The notes: generated from the letters alone by a model not told the origin. DNA of 64,000 bases from Rhodobacter aestuarii (GCF_900156655.1 NZ_FTOG01000001.1:620001-684000); one strand, 5' to 3'. Positions 51,137 to 60,464 are shown, numbered from the stretch's first letter. Translations and numbers: made by a program.

Positions 51137-51733
51137 ATGATGAAAAAAAACAAATCCCTTGCTCTTCTGATTGCCATGGGTCTCGCTGCGCCGATGGCGT
51201 GGGCGCAAGACACCGCCGCGCCCGAAGCCCCCGCTGCCGCGACCGAGGCGACCCCGCCCGCCGCCGCCGTGGAAGGCCCCGGCTCGACCTATGTGAAAGA
51301 GACTTTTGACGACTGGCAGGTGCAATGCCTGCGCACCGAAACCGGCAATGATCCGTGCGAGATGTTCCAACTTCTCAAAGACGGTGATGGCAACGGCACG
51401 GCGGCGATCTCGATCATGGCGCTGCCGGAAGGCGAAGAGGCCGTTGCCGGCGCGACGATCACCACCCCGCTTGAGACCCTGCTCACCCAAGGCGTGAAGC
51501 TGAAGATCGATGCGCAAAACCCGATCCAGCTGCCGTTCAATGTGTGCTCGCAAGGCGGCTGCTTCTCGAACGTGTTCTTGAAAGCGCAAGACATTGATCT
51601 GTTCAAGAAGGGCAACAAGATCGCGATGACGATCATCCCTGCCGCCGCGCCCGATAAGCCGGTGGAACTGACGATCTCGCTCAAAGGCTTCACCGCTGCC
51701 TTTGACGGGCTGCCGAAACCGGCCAAGCCGTAA
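51137..51733 (+). CDS. Invasion-associated locus B (IalB) family protein
   Basis: The 198-residue periplasmic protein has a signal peptide (MMKKNKSLALLIAMGLAAPMAWA), then an Ala/Pro/Glu-rich linker to about residue 55. The IalB domain follows (FDDWQVQCLRTETGNDPCEMFQLLKD, PIQLPFNVCSQGGCFSNVFL). Four cysteines in that domain could form two disulphides. The family is widespread in alphaproteobacteria; outside Bartonella its role is unclear. The ATG follows GGAGGAAACCGG. Confidence 0.9.
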   Translation: MMKKNKSLALLIAMGLAAPMAWAQDTAAPEAPAAATEATPPAAAVEGPGSTYVKETFDDWQVQCLRTETGNDPCEMFQLLKDGDGNGTAAISIMALPEGEEAVAGATITTPLETLLTQGVKLKIDAQNPIQLPFNVCSQGGCFSNVFLKAQDIDLFKKGNKIAMTIIPAAAPDKPVELTISLKGFTAAFDGLPKPAKP

Positions 51734-51758
51734 CCGAAGATCGCATTGCAAAGCCTTG

Positions 51759-51786
51759 ATAACGCCGTCCTTTGGGGCGGCGTTAT
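51759..51786. terminator. Hairpin between ialB and the ketosynthase gene
   Basis: ATAACGCCG pairs with CGGCGTTAT around a ten-base loop, between convergent genes. The ketosynthase stop codon lies within the right arm. There is no long T-run, so termination strength is uncertain. Confidence 0.5.
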
Positions 51787-52991
51787 GCTTTGGAGAGCAG
51801 CAAGACCGCGTTCAAGCCGCCAAAGGCAAAGGCGTTCGACATCACAGTTTTTGCTTTTGCCTCGCGCGCGGTGTTGGGCACCACATCCAGCGGGCAGTCC
51901 GGGTCGGGGGTGTCGTGGTTCACGGTGGGGGCAATTACGCCTTCGTTCAGCGCCATCAAACAGGCGAGCATCTCCACCGCGCCGGTCGCGCCAATGCAAT
52001 GGCCGTGCATCGCCTTGGTGGAGGACACAGGCACCACCTTGCCGCGGTCACCAAACACTTCCAAAATCGCCGCCGCTTCGGTGCGGTCATTGGCGTTCGT
52101 GCCGGTGCCGTGGGCGTTGATGTAATACACCTGATCGGCGGAAATGCCTGCATCCGCCAACGCGCCGCGCATCGCCCGTGCCGCCCCATCGCGCGAAGGC
52201 ATAACGATATCGCCCGCATCCGAGCACATGGCAAAGCCGGTGATTTCGGCCAAGATCGTCGCGCCACGCGCCTGCGCGCTGTCGTAGCTTTCGAGCACAA
52301 AGACGCCCGCGCCCTCGCCTTGCACCATCCCGTTGCGGTTGGCGGCAAAGGGGCGGCAGCCATCGGGCGACATCACCCGCAGCCCTTCCCAAGCCTTCAG
52401 CCCGCCGAAATTCAGCATCGATTCCGCGCCGCCCGCCAACATGCCATCGGCCATGCCCGAGCGGATCATTTGATAGGCCAAGCCAATCGCATGGTTCGAA
52501 CTCGCGCAGGCCGTCGCCACGGCGAAACTCGGCCCCATCAGCCCCCAATCCATCGAGATATGGGAGGCGGCCGCATTGCTCATCAGCTTCGGCACGGTGA
52601 AGGGATGCACGCGGTTTTTGTTTTCGGCATAAACGGCGCGATAGGCTTCGTTCACCGTAGCATTGCCGCCGCCCGCGGTGCCAATGATCGCGCCCCAGCG
52701 CGTTGGATCGCCGGGCACTTCGGTCAAACCCGCCTGCCCCATCGCCTCGCGCGCGGCCAAAAGGCCAAACTGCGTGAAACGGTCGTAAAACGAGAGCTTG
52801 CTCTTTTCAAACAACGCTTCGGGCGCGAAGTCTTTGACCTGCGCGCCTATGCGGATTGTGAGCCGTTCCACATCGGCAAACTCAAGGGCGCCGATGCCAC
52901 AGCGCCCTTCCTTCATCGCGGCAAGCGTGCCGACAACATCCGGGGCCAAAGCATTGACCGTCCCGGCCCCGGTAACGACGACACGCCTCAT
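51783..52991 (-). CDS. Beta-ketoacyl-ACP synthase family protein
   Basis: The 402-residue thiolase-fold condensing enzyme has the Cys-His-His triad of FabF/FabB: nucleophile in VATACASSNHAIG near 165, INAHGTGTNANDRTE near 300, and STKAMHGHCIGATGA near 335. It elongates acyl-ACP. It lies three bases after a dedicated acyl carrier protein gene and is linked to lpxD, so it probably makes a special acyl chain, perhaps for lipid A; that is inference. Confidence 0.9.
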   Translation of the reverse strand: MRRVVVTGAGTVNALAPDVVGTLAAMKEGRCGIGALEFADVERLTIRIGAQVKDFAPEALFEKSKLSFYDRFTQFGLLAAREAMGQAGLTEVPGDPTRWGAIIGTAGGGNATVNEAYRAVYAENKNRVHPFTVPKLMSNAAASHISMDWGLMGPSFAVATACASSNHAIGLAYQMIRSGMADGMLAGGAESMLNFGGLKAWEGLRVMSPDGCRPFAANRNGMVQGEGAGVFVLESYDSAQARGATILAEITGFAMCSDAGDIVMPSRDGAARAMRGALADAGISADQVYYINAHGTGTNANDRTEAAAILEVFGDRGKVVPVSSTKAMHGHCIGATGAVEMLACLMALNEGVIAPTVNHDTPDPDCPLDVVPNTAREAKAKTVMSNAFAFGGLNAVLLLSKA

Positions 52992-52994
52992 GCG

Positions 52995-53258
52995 TTAGGC
53001 CATTTCCGGTTGCGGCGAGGAAATCAGGCGTTCCACTGCGCGCACAATCGCACCGACCGAGGAAATGTCGAAATCGCTCTGGCTCGGCTCGTTGGCGTTG
53101 AACGGCACCGAAACGCCGAAGGTCTCTTCGATCGAGAAGATCATCTCGACCAGACCAAGGCTGTCGAGGCCAAGGTCCTCAAGCGTCATATCCGGGCGCA
53201 CTTCGTTCGGTTCCATCGCCGCTTCACGCGCGATGATCGAAAGAATCTGGTCTTGCAT
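52995..53258 (-). CDS. Acyl carrier protein (dedicated)
   Basis: The 87-residue protein has the phosphopantetheine site DLGLDSLGLVEMIFSIEE near residue 35 (Ser of DSL). It differs from housekeeping AcpP in an extended C-terminus (DISSVGAIVRAVERLI). I chose ATG 53258 with GAGG upstream; an ATG four codons before it lacks spacing. It sits between lpxD and a ketosynthase. Confidence 0.9.
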   Translation of the reverse strand: MQDQILSIIAREAAMEPNEVRPDMTLEDLGLDSLGLVEMIFSIEETFGVSVPFNANEPSQSDFDISSVGAIVRAVERLISSPQPEMA

Positions 53259-53276
53259 ATCGGGCCTCATCTGGCG

Positions 53277-54377
53277 TTACTCCGTGCCCTTCTTTTGCGA
53301 GAGATTTGTAACAGTTTCTCGAAGTTCCGCCATTTGCGCAAAGAGTCGCGGCAAACGGCGGATGTTTTTCCAGGCTTCAACATGGGTTTCCATTTTGACG
53401 GCGGGGTAACCGAGCAAAACCCGACCTGCGGGCGCATTGGTGAAGATCTTGGTGGCGCCGCCCGCGATCACGTCATCGCCGACAAAGATATTGTCGTTCA
53501 CGCCGCATTGGCCGCCCATCACCACCCGGTCGCCAATGCGCGACGAGCCCGCAATGCCGACCTGCCCGCACAAAAGACAATCGCGCCCAACTTGGACGTT
53601 GTGACCAATATGGACGAGGTTATCGAGCTTGGTGCCCGAGCCAATCGAGGTGGCGCGCACGGTACCACGGTCAATCGCGACATTGGCGCCCAGTTCGACA
53701 TCGTCGCCAATTTCCACGGTACCAAGGCTGTGAATCCGGGTCCAGCTTTGTTCCTTGATGCCTTCGCGCTGGCCCAAGGTTTCGCGGATTTCCTCAACAC
53801 CCGATTTTTCCGGCGTAACGAAAGAAAACCCATCCGAGCCCACAACCCCACCGGGTTGCGCGATGAAGTTGTCACCAATGCTGACCCGCGCGCCGATCTT
53901 GACGCCGTGCAGGATCAGCGCGTTTTCGCCAATTTGCGAAGCTTCGGAAATGCAGACATGGGCGGCGATCCGGGCATGCGCGCCAATCGTCACGTCCCGC
54001 CCAATCACCACAAAGGGGCCAATGGCTGCGCCATCGCCAATCACCGCGCTAGGGTCAATCACTGCTGTGGGGTGGATGCCCGGCGCAATCTCTGGCCCCG
54101 GATCAAAGGCTTTGGAAAGCCCCGCCATCGCCAGCCGTGGCCGCGCAACGAAGATGGCCGCTTTCAGCCCCAAAGCCTGCCAATCGGTGCCTTCGGGCAC
54201 AATCGCCGCCAAAGCCTGCCCGGCCGCCAAGCCGGGGATATATTTCTCGCTCATCGCCAAGGCGATTTGGCGCGGCCCGGCCGATTGTGGCTCCGAGGCG
54301 CTGTCGATCGGCAGGGTCAGGTCTCCCTCCGCCCGCGCCGCGAGTGCCGTTGCGATGGTTTCGACCGTCTGCGCCAT
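53277..54377 (-). CDS. lpxD: UDP-3-O-acylglucosamine N-acyltransferase (LpxD-type)
   Basis: The 366-residue protein has the N-terminal LpxD uridine-binding domain (to about 100), then a left-handed beta-helix of hexapeptides with the catalytic His in [14 protein letters not shown] near residue 245. It adds a second hydroxyacyl chain to UDP-acylglucosamine in lipid A synthesis. lpxD is usually next to fabZ-lpxA in Rhodobacterales; here it is instead with an ACP and a ketosynthase, so it may be a second copy with its own acyl supply. Confidence 0.92.
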   Translation of the reverse strand: MAQTVETIATALAARAEGDLTLPIDSASEPQSAGPRQIALAMSEKYIPGLAAGQALAAIVPEGTDWQALGLKAAIFVARPRLAMAGLSKAFDPGPEIAPGIHPTAVIDPSAVIGDGAAIGPFVVIGRDVTIGAHARIAAHVCISEASQIGENALILHGVKIGARVSIGDNFIAQPGGVVGSDGFSFVTPEKSGVEEIRETLGQREGIKEQSWTRIHSLGTVEIGDDVELGANVAIDRGTVRATSIGSGTKLDNLVHIGHNVQVGRDCLLCGQVGIAGSSRIGDRVVMGGQCGVNDNIFVGDDVIAGGATKIFTNAPAGRVLLGYPAVKMETHVEAWKNIRRLPRLFAQMAELRETVTNLSQKKGTE

Positions 54378-54425
54378 GTCTTGCCTCTTCGTGACCCGCG
54401 CGCCAAGCGCGCTTCACGAGAAGAT

Positions 54426-56057
54426 TTAGTTCGTCAGCGGCGCCAATGCCACCCCTGCCTTTTCAAGCGCACTGTAAAGTGCACCGTCGCGGCCATAGAC
54501 ATCGTGGCGGTATTCGATCCGGCCCTGCGCATTCGGCCAAGCGGTGAAATAGACCAAATGCACCGGCACCGGCTTATCGAGCGGCACACGGGTTTCCGCC
54601 CCGGTGCGCAGGATCGATTGGAAGTAATCTTCCGGATTGTCGACCTGTTTGGCGAGCAGCGCATAGGCAAGGTCAAACGGACGCCCGACCCGGATGCAAC
54701 CGTGGCTGAACGCGCGCACATCGCGCTGGAACAGCGATTTCGACGGCGTGTCGTGCAGGTAGATGTTGTATTTGTTCGGGAACAGGAACTTCACCAGCCC
54801 CAGAGCATTGCCGCTGGAGGGCGGTTGACGCATCGCAAAGGGGAAGTTGCGCGCGTTATACGCCGAAAAATCCACAGAGCCGCGCGAAACGGTGCGGCCC
54901 CGGCTATCGACCAGTTGGATATGCCCCGCCGCGCCCGGATTGCGCTGCATCATCGGCAGATATTCTTTCACGGTGATCGAGCGCGGCACGGACCAGCTCG
55001 GGTTGATCACCATCAGCTCCATCTCGTCGGAAAATTCCGGCGTGCGGCGGTCTGAACGGTTTTGGCCAACCACAGTGACCGATTCAAAGGTCATCTTGCC
55101 GTCGTCAAAAATCCGGGCCGTGAAATCGGTGATATTCACCCAGATATGGCGTTGCCCAAGGTCGCGGCCATTGAGCCAGCGCGCCCGTTCAAGCGCCACC
55201 AACACCGATTTCAGACGCTCTTCGGGGGCGGTGTTGATCTCGGCCATCGTCGCTTCGCCCGCAACGCCATCGGCTTTCATGCCCAGATCGAATTGATAGC
55301 TTTGCACCGCCTTTTGCAGCGCCGCATCATAGCTGCCCGAGATCGAGCGGCCCATATAGCCCATCGCCATCATCCGGTCGCGCAGTGCCACCACTGCAGC
55401 ACCGGTATCGCCCGGGCCAAGACGTTTGGCGGGCACCGGCGCGCCCCAGCCGCCATCGGCGATTTGTTCAGCCAAATGCAAGCGCGCGCGCAGAAGGTTG
55501 GCATATTGGGGGGTATGGGGCGCAAGGCCGCGCAGATAATGCGCGGGAACCGGGGCGTTCAACAGCCCATTGAGCAGGGCGACGGGGTCGGGGCGGATGA
55601 TCTCGCGCACGATGCCCGCATCAATCTTTTGCGGCTCCAGCGCACCGGAGGAAATATCGCGCGCCCAAGCAAGGTAAGCGAGAGAGACTGCCGCTTCCAA
55701 CTGGCCGCGCTCGCGCTCGGTCTCAATCGTCGCAAAGCGGTTGCGCAGATCCTCGGCACCGTAACGCGCCACCGGCAGCCCATGCGCGCCCGCTTGGTCG
55801 AGCGCCGCAAAGAAAGCGGCGCGACGCGGTGCGGCCTCTGCCGTGGTCCAGATCGGTTGATAACTCCGCTCAGCGTAAAACGCGCCAAGCGCGGGGTTGG
55901 CCGCGGCAGTTTCCGCCACCGCTTGGGCGAAGCCCGAGATTTCTTGTGCCTGCACGACACTCGGTGTTGCCCCCACCAGCGGCAAAGCCGCCGTTCCTGC
56001 CAGAAGGCATGCCACAACAAATTTGCGGCCAAAATCCCGCATGTCCCGTCCAATCAT
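54426..56057 (-). CDS. L,D-transpeptidase, YcbB-like
   Basis: The 543-residue periplasmic enzyme makes 3-3 peptidoglycan crosslinks. A signal peptide (KFVVACLLAGTAALPLVGA) is followed by a scaffold region. A peptidoglycan-binding repeat lies near 220-285 (LGPGDTGAAVVALRDRMMAMG). The YkuD domain has the active-site motif FSHGCIRVGRPFDLA near residue 455. ATG 56057 gives MIGRDMRDF; an ATG five codons later is also possible. It is divergent from a DUF882 peptidase. Confidence 0.92.
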   Translation of the reverse strand: MIGRDMRDFGRKFVVACLLAGTAALPLVGATPSVVQAQEISGFAQAVAETAAANPALGAFYAERSYQPIWTTAEAAPRRAAFFAALDQAGAHGLPVARYGAEDLRNRFATIETERERGQLEAAVSLAYLAWARDISSGALEPQKIDAGIVREIIRPDPVALLNGLLNAPVPAHYLRGLAPHTPQYANLLRARLHLAEQIADGGWGAPVPAKRLGPGDTGAAVVALRDRMMAMGYMGRSISGSYDAALQKAVQSYQFDLGMKADGVAGEATMAEINTAPEERLKSVLVALERARWLNGRDLGQRHIWVNITDFTARIFDDGKMTFESVTVVGQNRSDRRTPEFSDEMELMVINPSWSVPRSITVKEYLPMMQRNPGAAGHIQLVDSRGRTVSRGSVDFSAYNARNFPFAMRQPPSSGNALGLVKFLFPNKYNIYLHDTPSKSLFQRDVRAFSHGCIRVGRPFDLAYALLAKQVDNPEDYFQSILRTGAETRVPLDKPVPVHLVYFTAWPNAQGRIEYRHDVYGRDGALYSALEKAGVALAPLTN

Positions 56058-56250
56058 ATGCTTTCACCCCTGAAAGTCCCCGCCCGCACCCTGTTGGAAA
56101 AACCGCCAACTGTCCAGACGATGCAGAAAAACAAGGGCTTTTTGCCGTCACGATGCCCCGTGAAGCGATGCAAGCGGGCCACAGCGCGCCCCCTTTGAGC
56201 AGAAAATTGCCGAAAGGTATGGAAATCCCCACCCTTAGATAAATGAAAAT

Positions 56251-56279
56251 TTGAATCACTCACGGGCCTGTGCCATAAC
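56251..56279 (+). promoter_or_regulatory. Candidate sigma-70 promoter for the DUF882 gene
   Basis: TTGAAT (56251-56256) and CATAAC (56274-56279) are spaced by 17 bases, 75 bases upstream of the DUF882 start. The surrounding gap (56058-56354) holds no other gene that I can support. Confidence 0.45.
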
Positions 56280-56354
56280 TTTGCCACGGAATACGGTTAG
56301 AAAGTGGTTAAAGCCGCTCCATAGGCGGCAAAAAACCGAGGGACAGGCAAACCG

Positions 56355-56915
56355 ATGAGCATGATCACGACATCCCGTCGCGGGCTTCTTGCGGCCTTTG
56401 CTTCCACGATGGTGGTTGCGGCGCCCACGATGAGCAACGCTTTTGGCATTCTGCGCGGGGCCGGTGACATTCGACGTATCCGTATGTACTCCGGCCGTAC
56501 CGGCGAAAGCATCGACACGATCTACTGGATCGAAGGCAACTACATCCCCGAGGCGCTGAAAGAGATCAATCTGTTCATGCGCGACTGGCGCACCGATCAG
56601 GTGAAAAAGATCGACGCCCGGACGATTGACATCGCGGCTGCCTCGCACCGCTTGATGGATACGAACGAGCCTTACATGATGCTCTCGGGCTACCGTTCGC
56701 CCGCCACCAATGCGATGCTGCGCTCGCGTTCGCGCGGTGTGGCGAAGAACTCACTCCACATGCAAGGGATGGCGGCGGACCTGCGCCTCAAATCCCGCTC
56801 GGTGCCGCAAATCTATGCCGCCGCAACGGCTTGCCATGCGGGCGGCGTGGGCCGCTACATGCGCTCCAACTTCGTGCATATGGATTGCGGCCAAGTCCGC
56901 ACCTGGAACGGCTGA
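56355..56915 (+). CDS. DUF882/YcbK-type peptidase, Tat-exported
   Basis: The 186-residue protein begins with a twin-arginine signal (TSRRGLLAAFASTMVVAAP). The DUF882/M15-like domain has conserved metal-binding residues: the His and Asp of SLHMQGMAADLRLKS, and the His in FVHMDCGQVRTW. Such proteins are D,D- or L,D-carboxypeptidase-like enzymes of peptidoglycan. It is divergent from the L,D-transpeptidase, and both shape cell-wall peptides. Confidence 0.9.
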   Translation: MSMITTSRRGLLAAFASTMVVAAPTMSNAFGILRGAGDIRRIRMYSGRTGESIDTIYWIEGNYIPEALKEINLFMRDWRTDQVKKIDARTIDIAAASHRLMDTNEPYMMLSGYRSPATNAMLRSRSRGVAKNSLHMQGMAADLRLKSRSVPQIYAAATACHAGGVGRYMRSNFVHMDCGQVRTWNG

Positions 56916-56935
56916 GCCTTTCGACGAGCATTTGC

Positions 56936-56970
56936 AAAAGGGCGCTGCATCTGCGGCGCCTTTTGTTTTT
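56936..56970 (+). terminator. Intrinsic terminator after the DUF882 gene
   Basis: GGCGC/GCGCC with flanking AAAAG and TTTT pair around a ten-base loop and run into TTTTGTTTTT. It lies 20 bases beyond the stop codon. Confidence 0.85.
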
Positions 56971-57038
56971 GGGGCCTGAGTATCTCTTAAGATCAGCTCG
57001 CAATATGCTGGTTTTCTTGGGCAAAAGGGAGACCAACT

Positions 57039-57497
57039 ATGAGCGAATTGCATTTCCGTCGCGCAACCGCCGCAGATGTTGAGGCGGTTGTTGCACTGCT
57101 CGCCGATGACACCCTTGGCTCTGCGCGTGAAAGCGCATCGCCAGAGTTGGCCGAATGCTACAGCCGAGCCTTCGCCGAGATCGAGGCTGATCCGAACCAG
57201 TTTCTGTGTGTGGTCGAGGATAACGGGTGCATTGTCGGCACCCTGCAACTAACCTTTATCCCCGGCCTATCGCGGCAGGGGGCCAAACGCGGTCAGATCG
57301 AAGCGGTGCGAATTGCACGCGACCGTCGCGGCGAAAAGCTTGGCGAGGCGATGTTTGCTTGGGCGATTGAGACCTGTCGCGCGCATGGCTGCGGCTTGGT
57401 GCAACTGACCACAGACAAAGCCCGCCCAGATGCGCATCGCTTTTACGATCGTCTAGGCTTTGAGCCGAGCCATATCGGCTACAAGCTGTCTCTCTGA
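57039..57497 (+). CDS. GNAT-family N-acetyltransferase
   Basis: The 152-residue GNAT protein has the acetyl-CoA pyrophosphate-binding segment VRIARDRRGEKLGEAMFAWAI near residue 88 and the C-terminal KARPDAHRFYDRLGFEPSH motif. It likely acetylates a small amine. The ATG follows GGGAG. It stands between the DUF882 gene and a convergent pentapeptide gene. Confidence 0.9.
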   Translation: MSELHFRRATAADVEAVVALLADDTLGSARESASPELAECYSRAFAEIEADPNQFLCVVEDNGCIVGTLQLTFIPGLSRQGAKRGQIEAVRIARDRRGEKLGEAMFAWAIETCRAHGCGLVQLTTDKARPDAHRFYDRLGFEPSHIGYKLSL

Positions 57498-57525
57498 TCG
57501 CCGAAGATCACGCGGAAACGGAGGT

Positions 57526-57906
57526 TTAGCCCCGTTGTTTTTCATAGGCGTCAAAAAGATCACTCACCAGAACCCCGTTGATCCGCATCCCAGTGAGATC
57601 TGCATCCGAGATTTCCGTATCGGCCAAAGTTACGCCGCTGATTTTCAGCTTGGAGAGGTTCGCATTTGAAATCTGCGTTTCGGCGAGGGTCACATTGTGA
57701 AACCGCGCCCGCGCGAGGTTGACGTCATCAAAATCCGCTTCGCTCAGATTGGTGTTATGAAACGTCGCTTTCGAAAGAACGGCAAAGAACTTTGAGCCCG
57801 CAAGATTCACACCGTCGAAGTGCGCGCCCTCCATATCGGCACGTTCAAAGTGCGCAGCTTGCATCTGAGGGCCGTTGAACGGATTTGGCTCAGTGTCTTT
57901 TCCCAA
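57526..57906 (-). CDS. Pentapeptide-repeat protein
   Basis: The 126-residue protein is built mostly of A(D/N)LXX repeats (ANLSKLKISGVTLADTEISD, ADLTGMRINGVLVSD), which fold as a right-handed quadrilateral beta-helix. No signal peptide is visible. Some such proteins mimic DNA; most are of unknown role. The start is TTG behind AAGGA. It ends close to the GNAT gene. Confidence 0.82.
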   Translation of the reverse strand: MGKDTEPNPFNGPQMQAAHFERADMEGAHFDGVNLAGSKFFAVLSKATFHNTNLSEADFDDVNLARARFHNVTLAETQISNANLSKLKISGVTLADTEISDADLTGMRINGVLVSDLFDAYEKQRG

Positions 57907-58010
57907 AGGAATATCCTTCCGCGAAAATGTTTCTTTTGGGATGATGGCGCACAGAATGGCCTACGGTCAACAACCGAGATCAAAACCGGCTCCTTGCATC
58001 CTACCCAAAC

Positions 58011-58037
58011 AAAAAAGCCCCCGTCACCGGGGGCTTT
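58011..58037 (-). terminator. Intrinsic terminator of the cytochrome operon
   Basis: On the minus strand AAAGCCCCC pairs with GGGGGCTTT around a GGTGAC loop and runs on into TTT. It lies 20 bases after the cytochrome b stop codon. It may also act on the plus strand. Confidence 0.9.
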
Positions 58038-58057
58038 CTCATCTCTCTCATCCCGCC

Positions 58058-58726
58058 TCAGTCTTTGTAAAGCGGGGTTGCGCGGACGAGGCCTTTTTGT
58101 TCGAGATAGGCCTCTTCCTCGGCATTCAGATCAATGCGGTCATAGCCGGTGATCATCGGTTGCACGTGGCGTTTGAACCCATGCCCGATGGTCAGCAAAT
58201 ATAGATGCGCGACCACGAACGAGCCAATCGCAAAGGCAGCGAGCACATGCAGGTTGGCGATGATCGTGAGCCAGAACCCCTGCCCGTCTGCGCTGTCCCA
58301 AAAGCCATAAGATAGATAGGCGAGCCCCGTCACCCAGATCGCCGGGAAGAGCGCCATTTTCAGCGCGAAATAGGCCCCGGCTTGCAGCGGGTTGTGGCGG
58401 CGTTCCAAGGTTTTGGAATAGGGATGCTCCTCGCCCTTAAACACGCCATAGGCATAGAACCGCGCCACCTGCAAAAAGCCCGTCAGCCGCGGAATGAACT
58501 GCTTCCAGCCATGCGTGGTGAACAGCCAAAAGGTGGCGAAAACCCACAGCACCAACAGCGCAATCGCCACCAGCGAATGCACGGTTACCGCCAAGCCAAA
58601 GGGCATCACCTCATGCAGTCCCATGATCCGCGCGCCGGTGAAGAACAACAGCATGATCGAACCCGCTTGGGACCAGTGCCAAAGCCGATTGAACCGGCTG
58701 TAAACTTTTACGCAGCGCTCAACCAT
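58058..58726 (-). CDS. Cytochrome b561-type membrane protein
   Basis: The 222-residue protein has about four transmembrane helices with heme-ligand histidines (RFNRLWHWSQAGSIMLLFFTGARI, TVHSLVAIALLVLWVF, NLHVLAAFAIGSFVVAHLYLL). It is a Ni/Fe-hydrogenase or formate-dehydrogenase gamma-like b-type cytochrome that can pass electrons between quinone and a periplasmic partner. It overlaps the octaheme cytochrome gene by eight bases. ATG 58726 follows GAGG. Confidence 0.9.
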   Translation of the reverse strand: MVERCVKVYSRFNRLWHWSQAGSIMLLFFTGARIMGLHEVMPFGLAVTVHSLVAIALLVLWVFATFWLFTTHGWKQFIPRLTGFLQVARFYAYGVFKGEEHPYSKTLERRHNPLQAGAYFALKMALFPAIWVTGLAYLSYGFWDSADGQGFWLTIIANLHVLAAFAIGSFVVAHLYLLTIGHGFKRHVQPMITGYDRIDLNAEEEAYLEQKGLVRATPLYKD

Positions 58727-60464
58727 GATGACCTCCGTTCGGTTTGCGGCCCACAAGGCGCAGCACGCCATGCCCCGCGACCCCAAGCGCGGCAAGCACC
58801 AACAGCACCATGCCGATCTTGCCGCCGATGTTCAGACCGCCGGGCACATAGATGCCGGTGATCCCGGCCATGCGGCCATTTTCTGCGTGGCAGGCCGCGC
58901 AATCGAGCGCGTCTTCCTTGGGCGCAACTTGGTGGGCAATCGGCCAATACATATAGGTATCGACGAAGTCGTAATTGCCCGAATACTCAAGCCCAACATA
59001 ATCCATGCCCGCTTTGAGCGATTTTTCCCAATCGAAATAGGACCAAAGCGCCGTGCCATCGCCCGGACCATAGACGTGGTTGAACAAAAGCACATTGCGC
59101 ACCGTGTCATAGGCTTGCCGCCCTTCCATCCGTTTGAACGGGAAGATGCGGGCATCGGGCGCACCGGCTTCGCCTTGGATTTGGTTGATTTCCACCACTT
59201 GGCTCGGGTCAATCTCCATCTCCGGCAGCGTGTAGCGCATCACCCCATTCGACCACGCGTAATGCGGCACGACGTTTTCGCCCCAAGCAAAATCGCCCTT
59301 GGTGGAAAGGTAGGTATGCAGTTCCGCGCCATTGCCTTGGGTATAGCCATGTTCCTTGATCGGCTTGCCGTTTTCATCCATCCGCCCGGCGGTGGACCAA
59401 TCCCAGAAGGTTTTGGTCGCCACGCCACCACGCGCAAAAGACGGGATATGGCAGCTTTGGCAGGCCAAGCTGTCGGTGTGGTCATTGAGCTTCATCGCCA
59501 ACAGCGGGTTCGGCCCTTTGTGCGGCGCATCGGTGTGACACGAGGTGCAGCTTGCGGTGTCGCGCTCGGCCCCCGGCATCCGGTCCGCGCCATGCGGGTC
59601 GATCACATCGCCCTCATACCGCGAGCCCGCCAGAACGTGCTTGTCCGAGACGTGGCAGCTTTCGCAGGTCATATTGGCGCCGTCTTGCGACATATGCACA
59701 TCGACCGCGCGCGGCGGGTCAAACAACACCGAGGACAGATCGCCGTGTTTCACATTATCGCCGCCGCCGCCGTAAAAGTGGCAATTGCCGCAGTTTTCAC
59801 GCGTGGGTTGGCCCACCGACAGCGCGGCTTTGACCAAATCCACCGGCGTGGCTTTGGCCCCGGTGATGGTCTTGGCACCCTCTGCCACCGGGTCCAGCGG
59901 CGGGTGACCGGCAAGGTTGTCTTGCTTGGCATATTGGCCGGAGCTGTCATGGCAGACAAGGCAATCGACCGCGGTCGGGTCAGTCGGCGCCGGTTCGCGC
60001 ACATCGTCCCAGCCATAGCCGACGTGGCAGGAGGTACAGCGCACCTCGTTCGAGGCCACGTTGCCGCAAAAGGCGTTCAACTCATGCGCCTTCCCAAGCG
60101 TTTGCCCGGTGGTGGCGTTTTCATAGGTCCAGGTCCAGTGGACCGAATGCATCACTTGGTTGGAGGCTTCGGTGTGGCAGCTCAAACAAGCCGCCGTGAC
60201 CTCTGGCCCCGATGCGAAGGGCCCTTTGAGAACATCGAATTTGGAGTGATCGGCGGTCAGCCCCGCCACCGGATCGGTGATCAGGGCCGCATTCGCGGCA
60301 AGGGTGGCCGGATCGGGGCGCGATTGTGCGCCCATCATTGGGGCCTCTGAGGACGCCTCCGGGGTTTCTTGCGGAGCCGTAGGCGCATCTTGCGCCCATG
60401 CAGGCCCCAAAGCGAGCCATGCCGCCGTTAGGCTGGCCGTGACCCGCAAAGCGGACAGTTTCAT
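58719..60464 (-). CDS. Octaheme tetrathionate-reductase-family c-type cytochrome
   Basis: The 581-residue periplasmic protein has a signal peptide (SLTAAWLALGPAWA) and eight CxxCH heme-binding motifs (CLSCH, CTSCH, CLVCH, CGNCH, CESCH, CTSCH, CQSCH, CAACH). It ends in one transmembrane helix near residues 547-570. It matches the OTR family, known in Shewanella, whose members reduce tetrathionate, nitrite or hydroxylamine in vitro; the substrate here is open. With the cytochrome b it could form a quinol-to-periplasm electron chain. No maturation genes are near. Confidence 0.93.
   Translation of the reverse strand: MKLSALRVTASLTAAWLALGPAWAQDAPTAPQETPEASSEAPMMGAQSRPDPATLAANAALITDPVAGLTADHSKFDVLKGPFASGPEVTAACLSCHTEASNQVMHSVHWTWTYENATTGQTLGKAHELNAFCGNVASNEVRCTSCHVGYGWDDVREPAPTDPTAVDCLVCHDSSGQYAKQDNLAGHPPLDPVAEGAKTITGAKATPVDLVKAALSVGQPTRENCGNCHFYGGGGDNVKHGDLSSVLFDPPRAVDVHMSQDGANMTCESCHVSDKHVLAGSRYEGDVIDPHGADRMPGAERDTASCTSCHTDAPHKGPNPLLAMKLNDHTDSLACQSCHIPSFARGGVATKTFWDWSTAGRMDENGKPIKEHGYTQGNGAELHTYLSTKGDFAWGENVVPHYAWSNGVMRYTLPEMEIDPSQVVEINQIQGEAGAPDARIFPFKRMEGRQAYDTVRNVLLFNHVYGPGDGTALWSYFDWEKSLKAGMDYVGLEYSGNYDFVDTYMYWPIAHQVAPKEDALDCAACHAENGRMAGITGIYVPGGLNIGGKIGMVLLVLAALGVAGHGVLRLVGRKPNGGHHG

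Noticed and set aside
51702-55055. A 1117-codon plus-strand frame over the ketosynthase, ACP and lpxD genes
   Set aside because: Antisense to three well-supported genes. Composition is typical of a GC-driven shadow.
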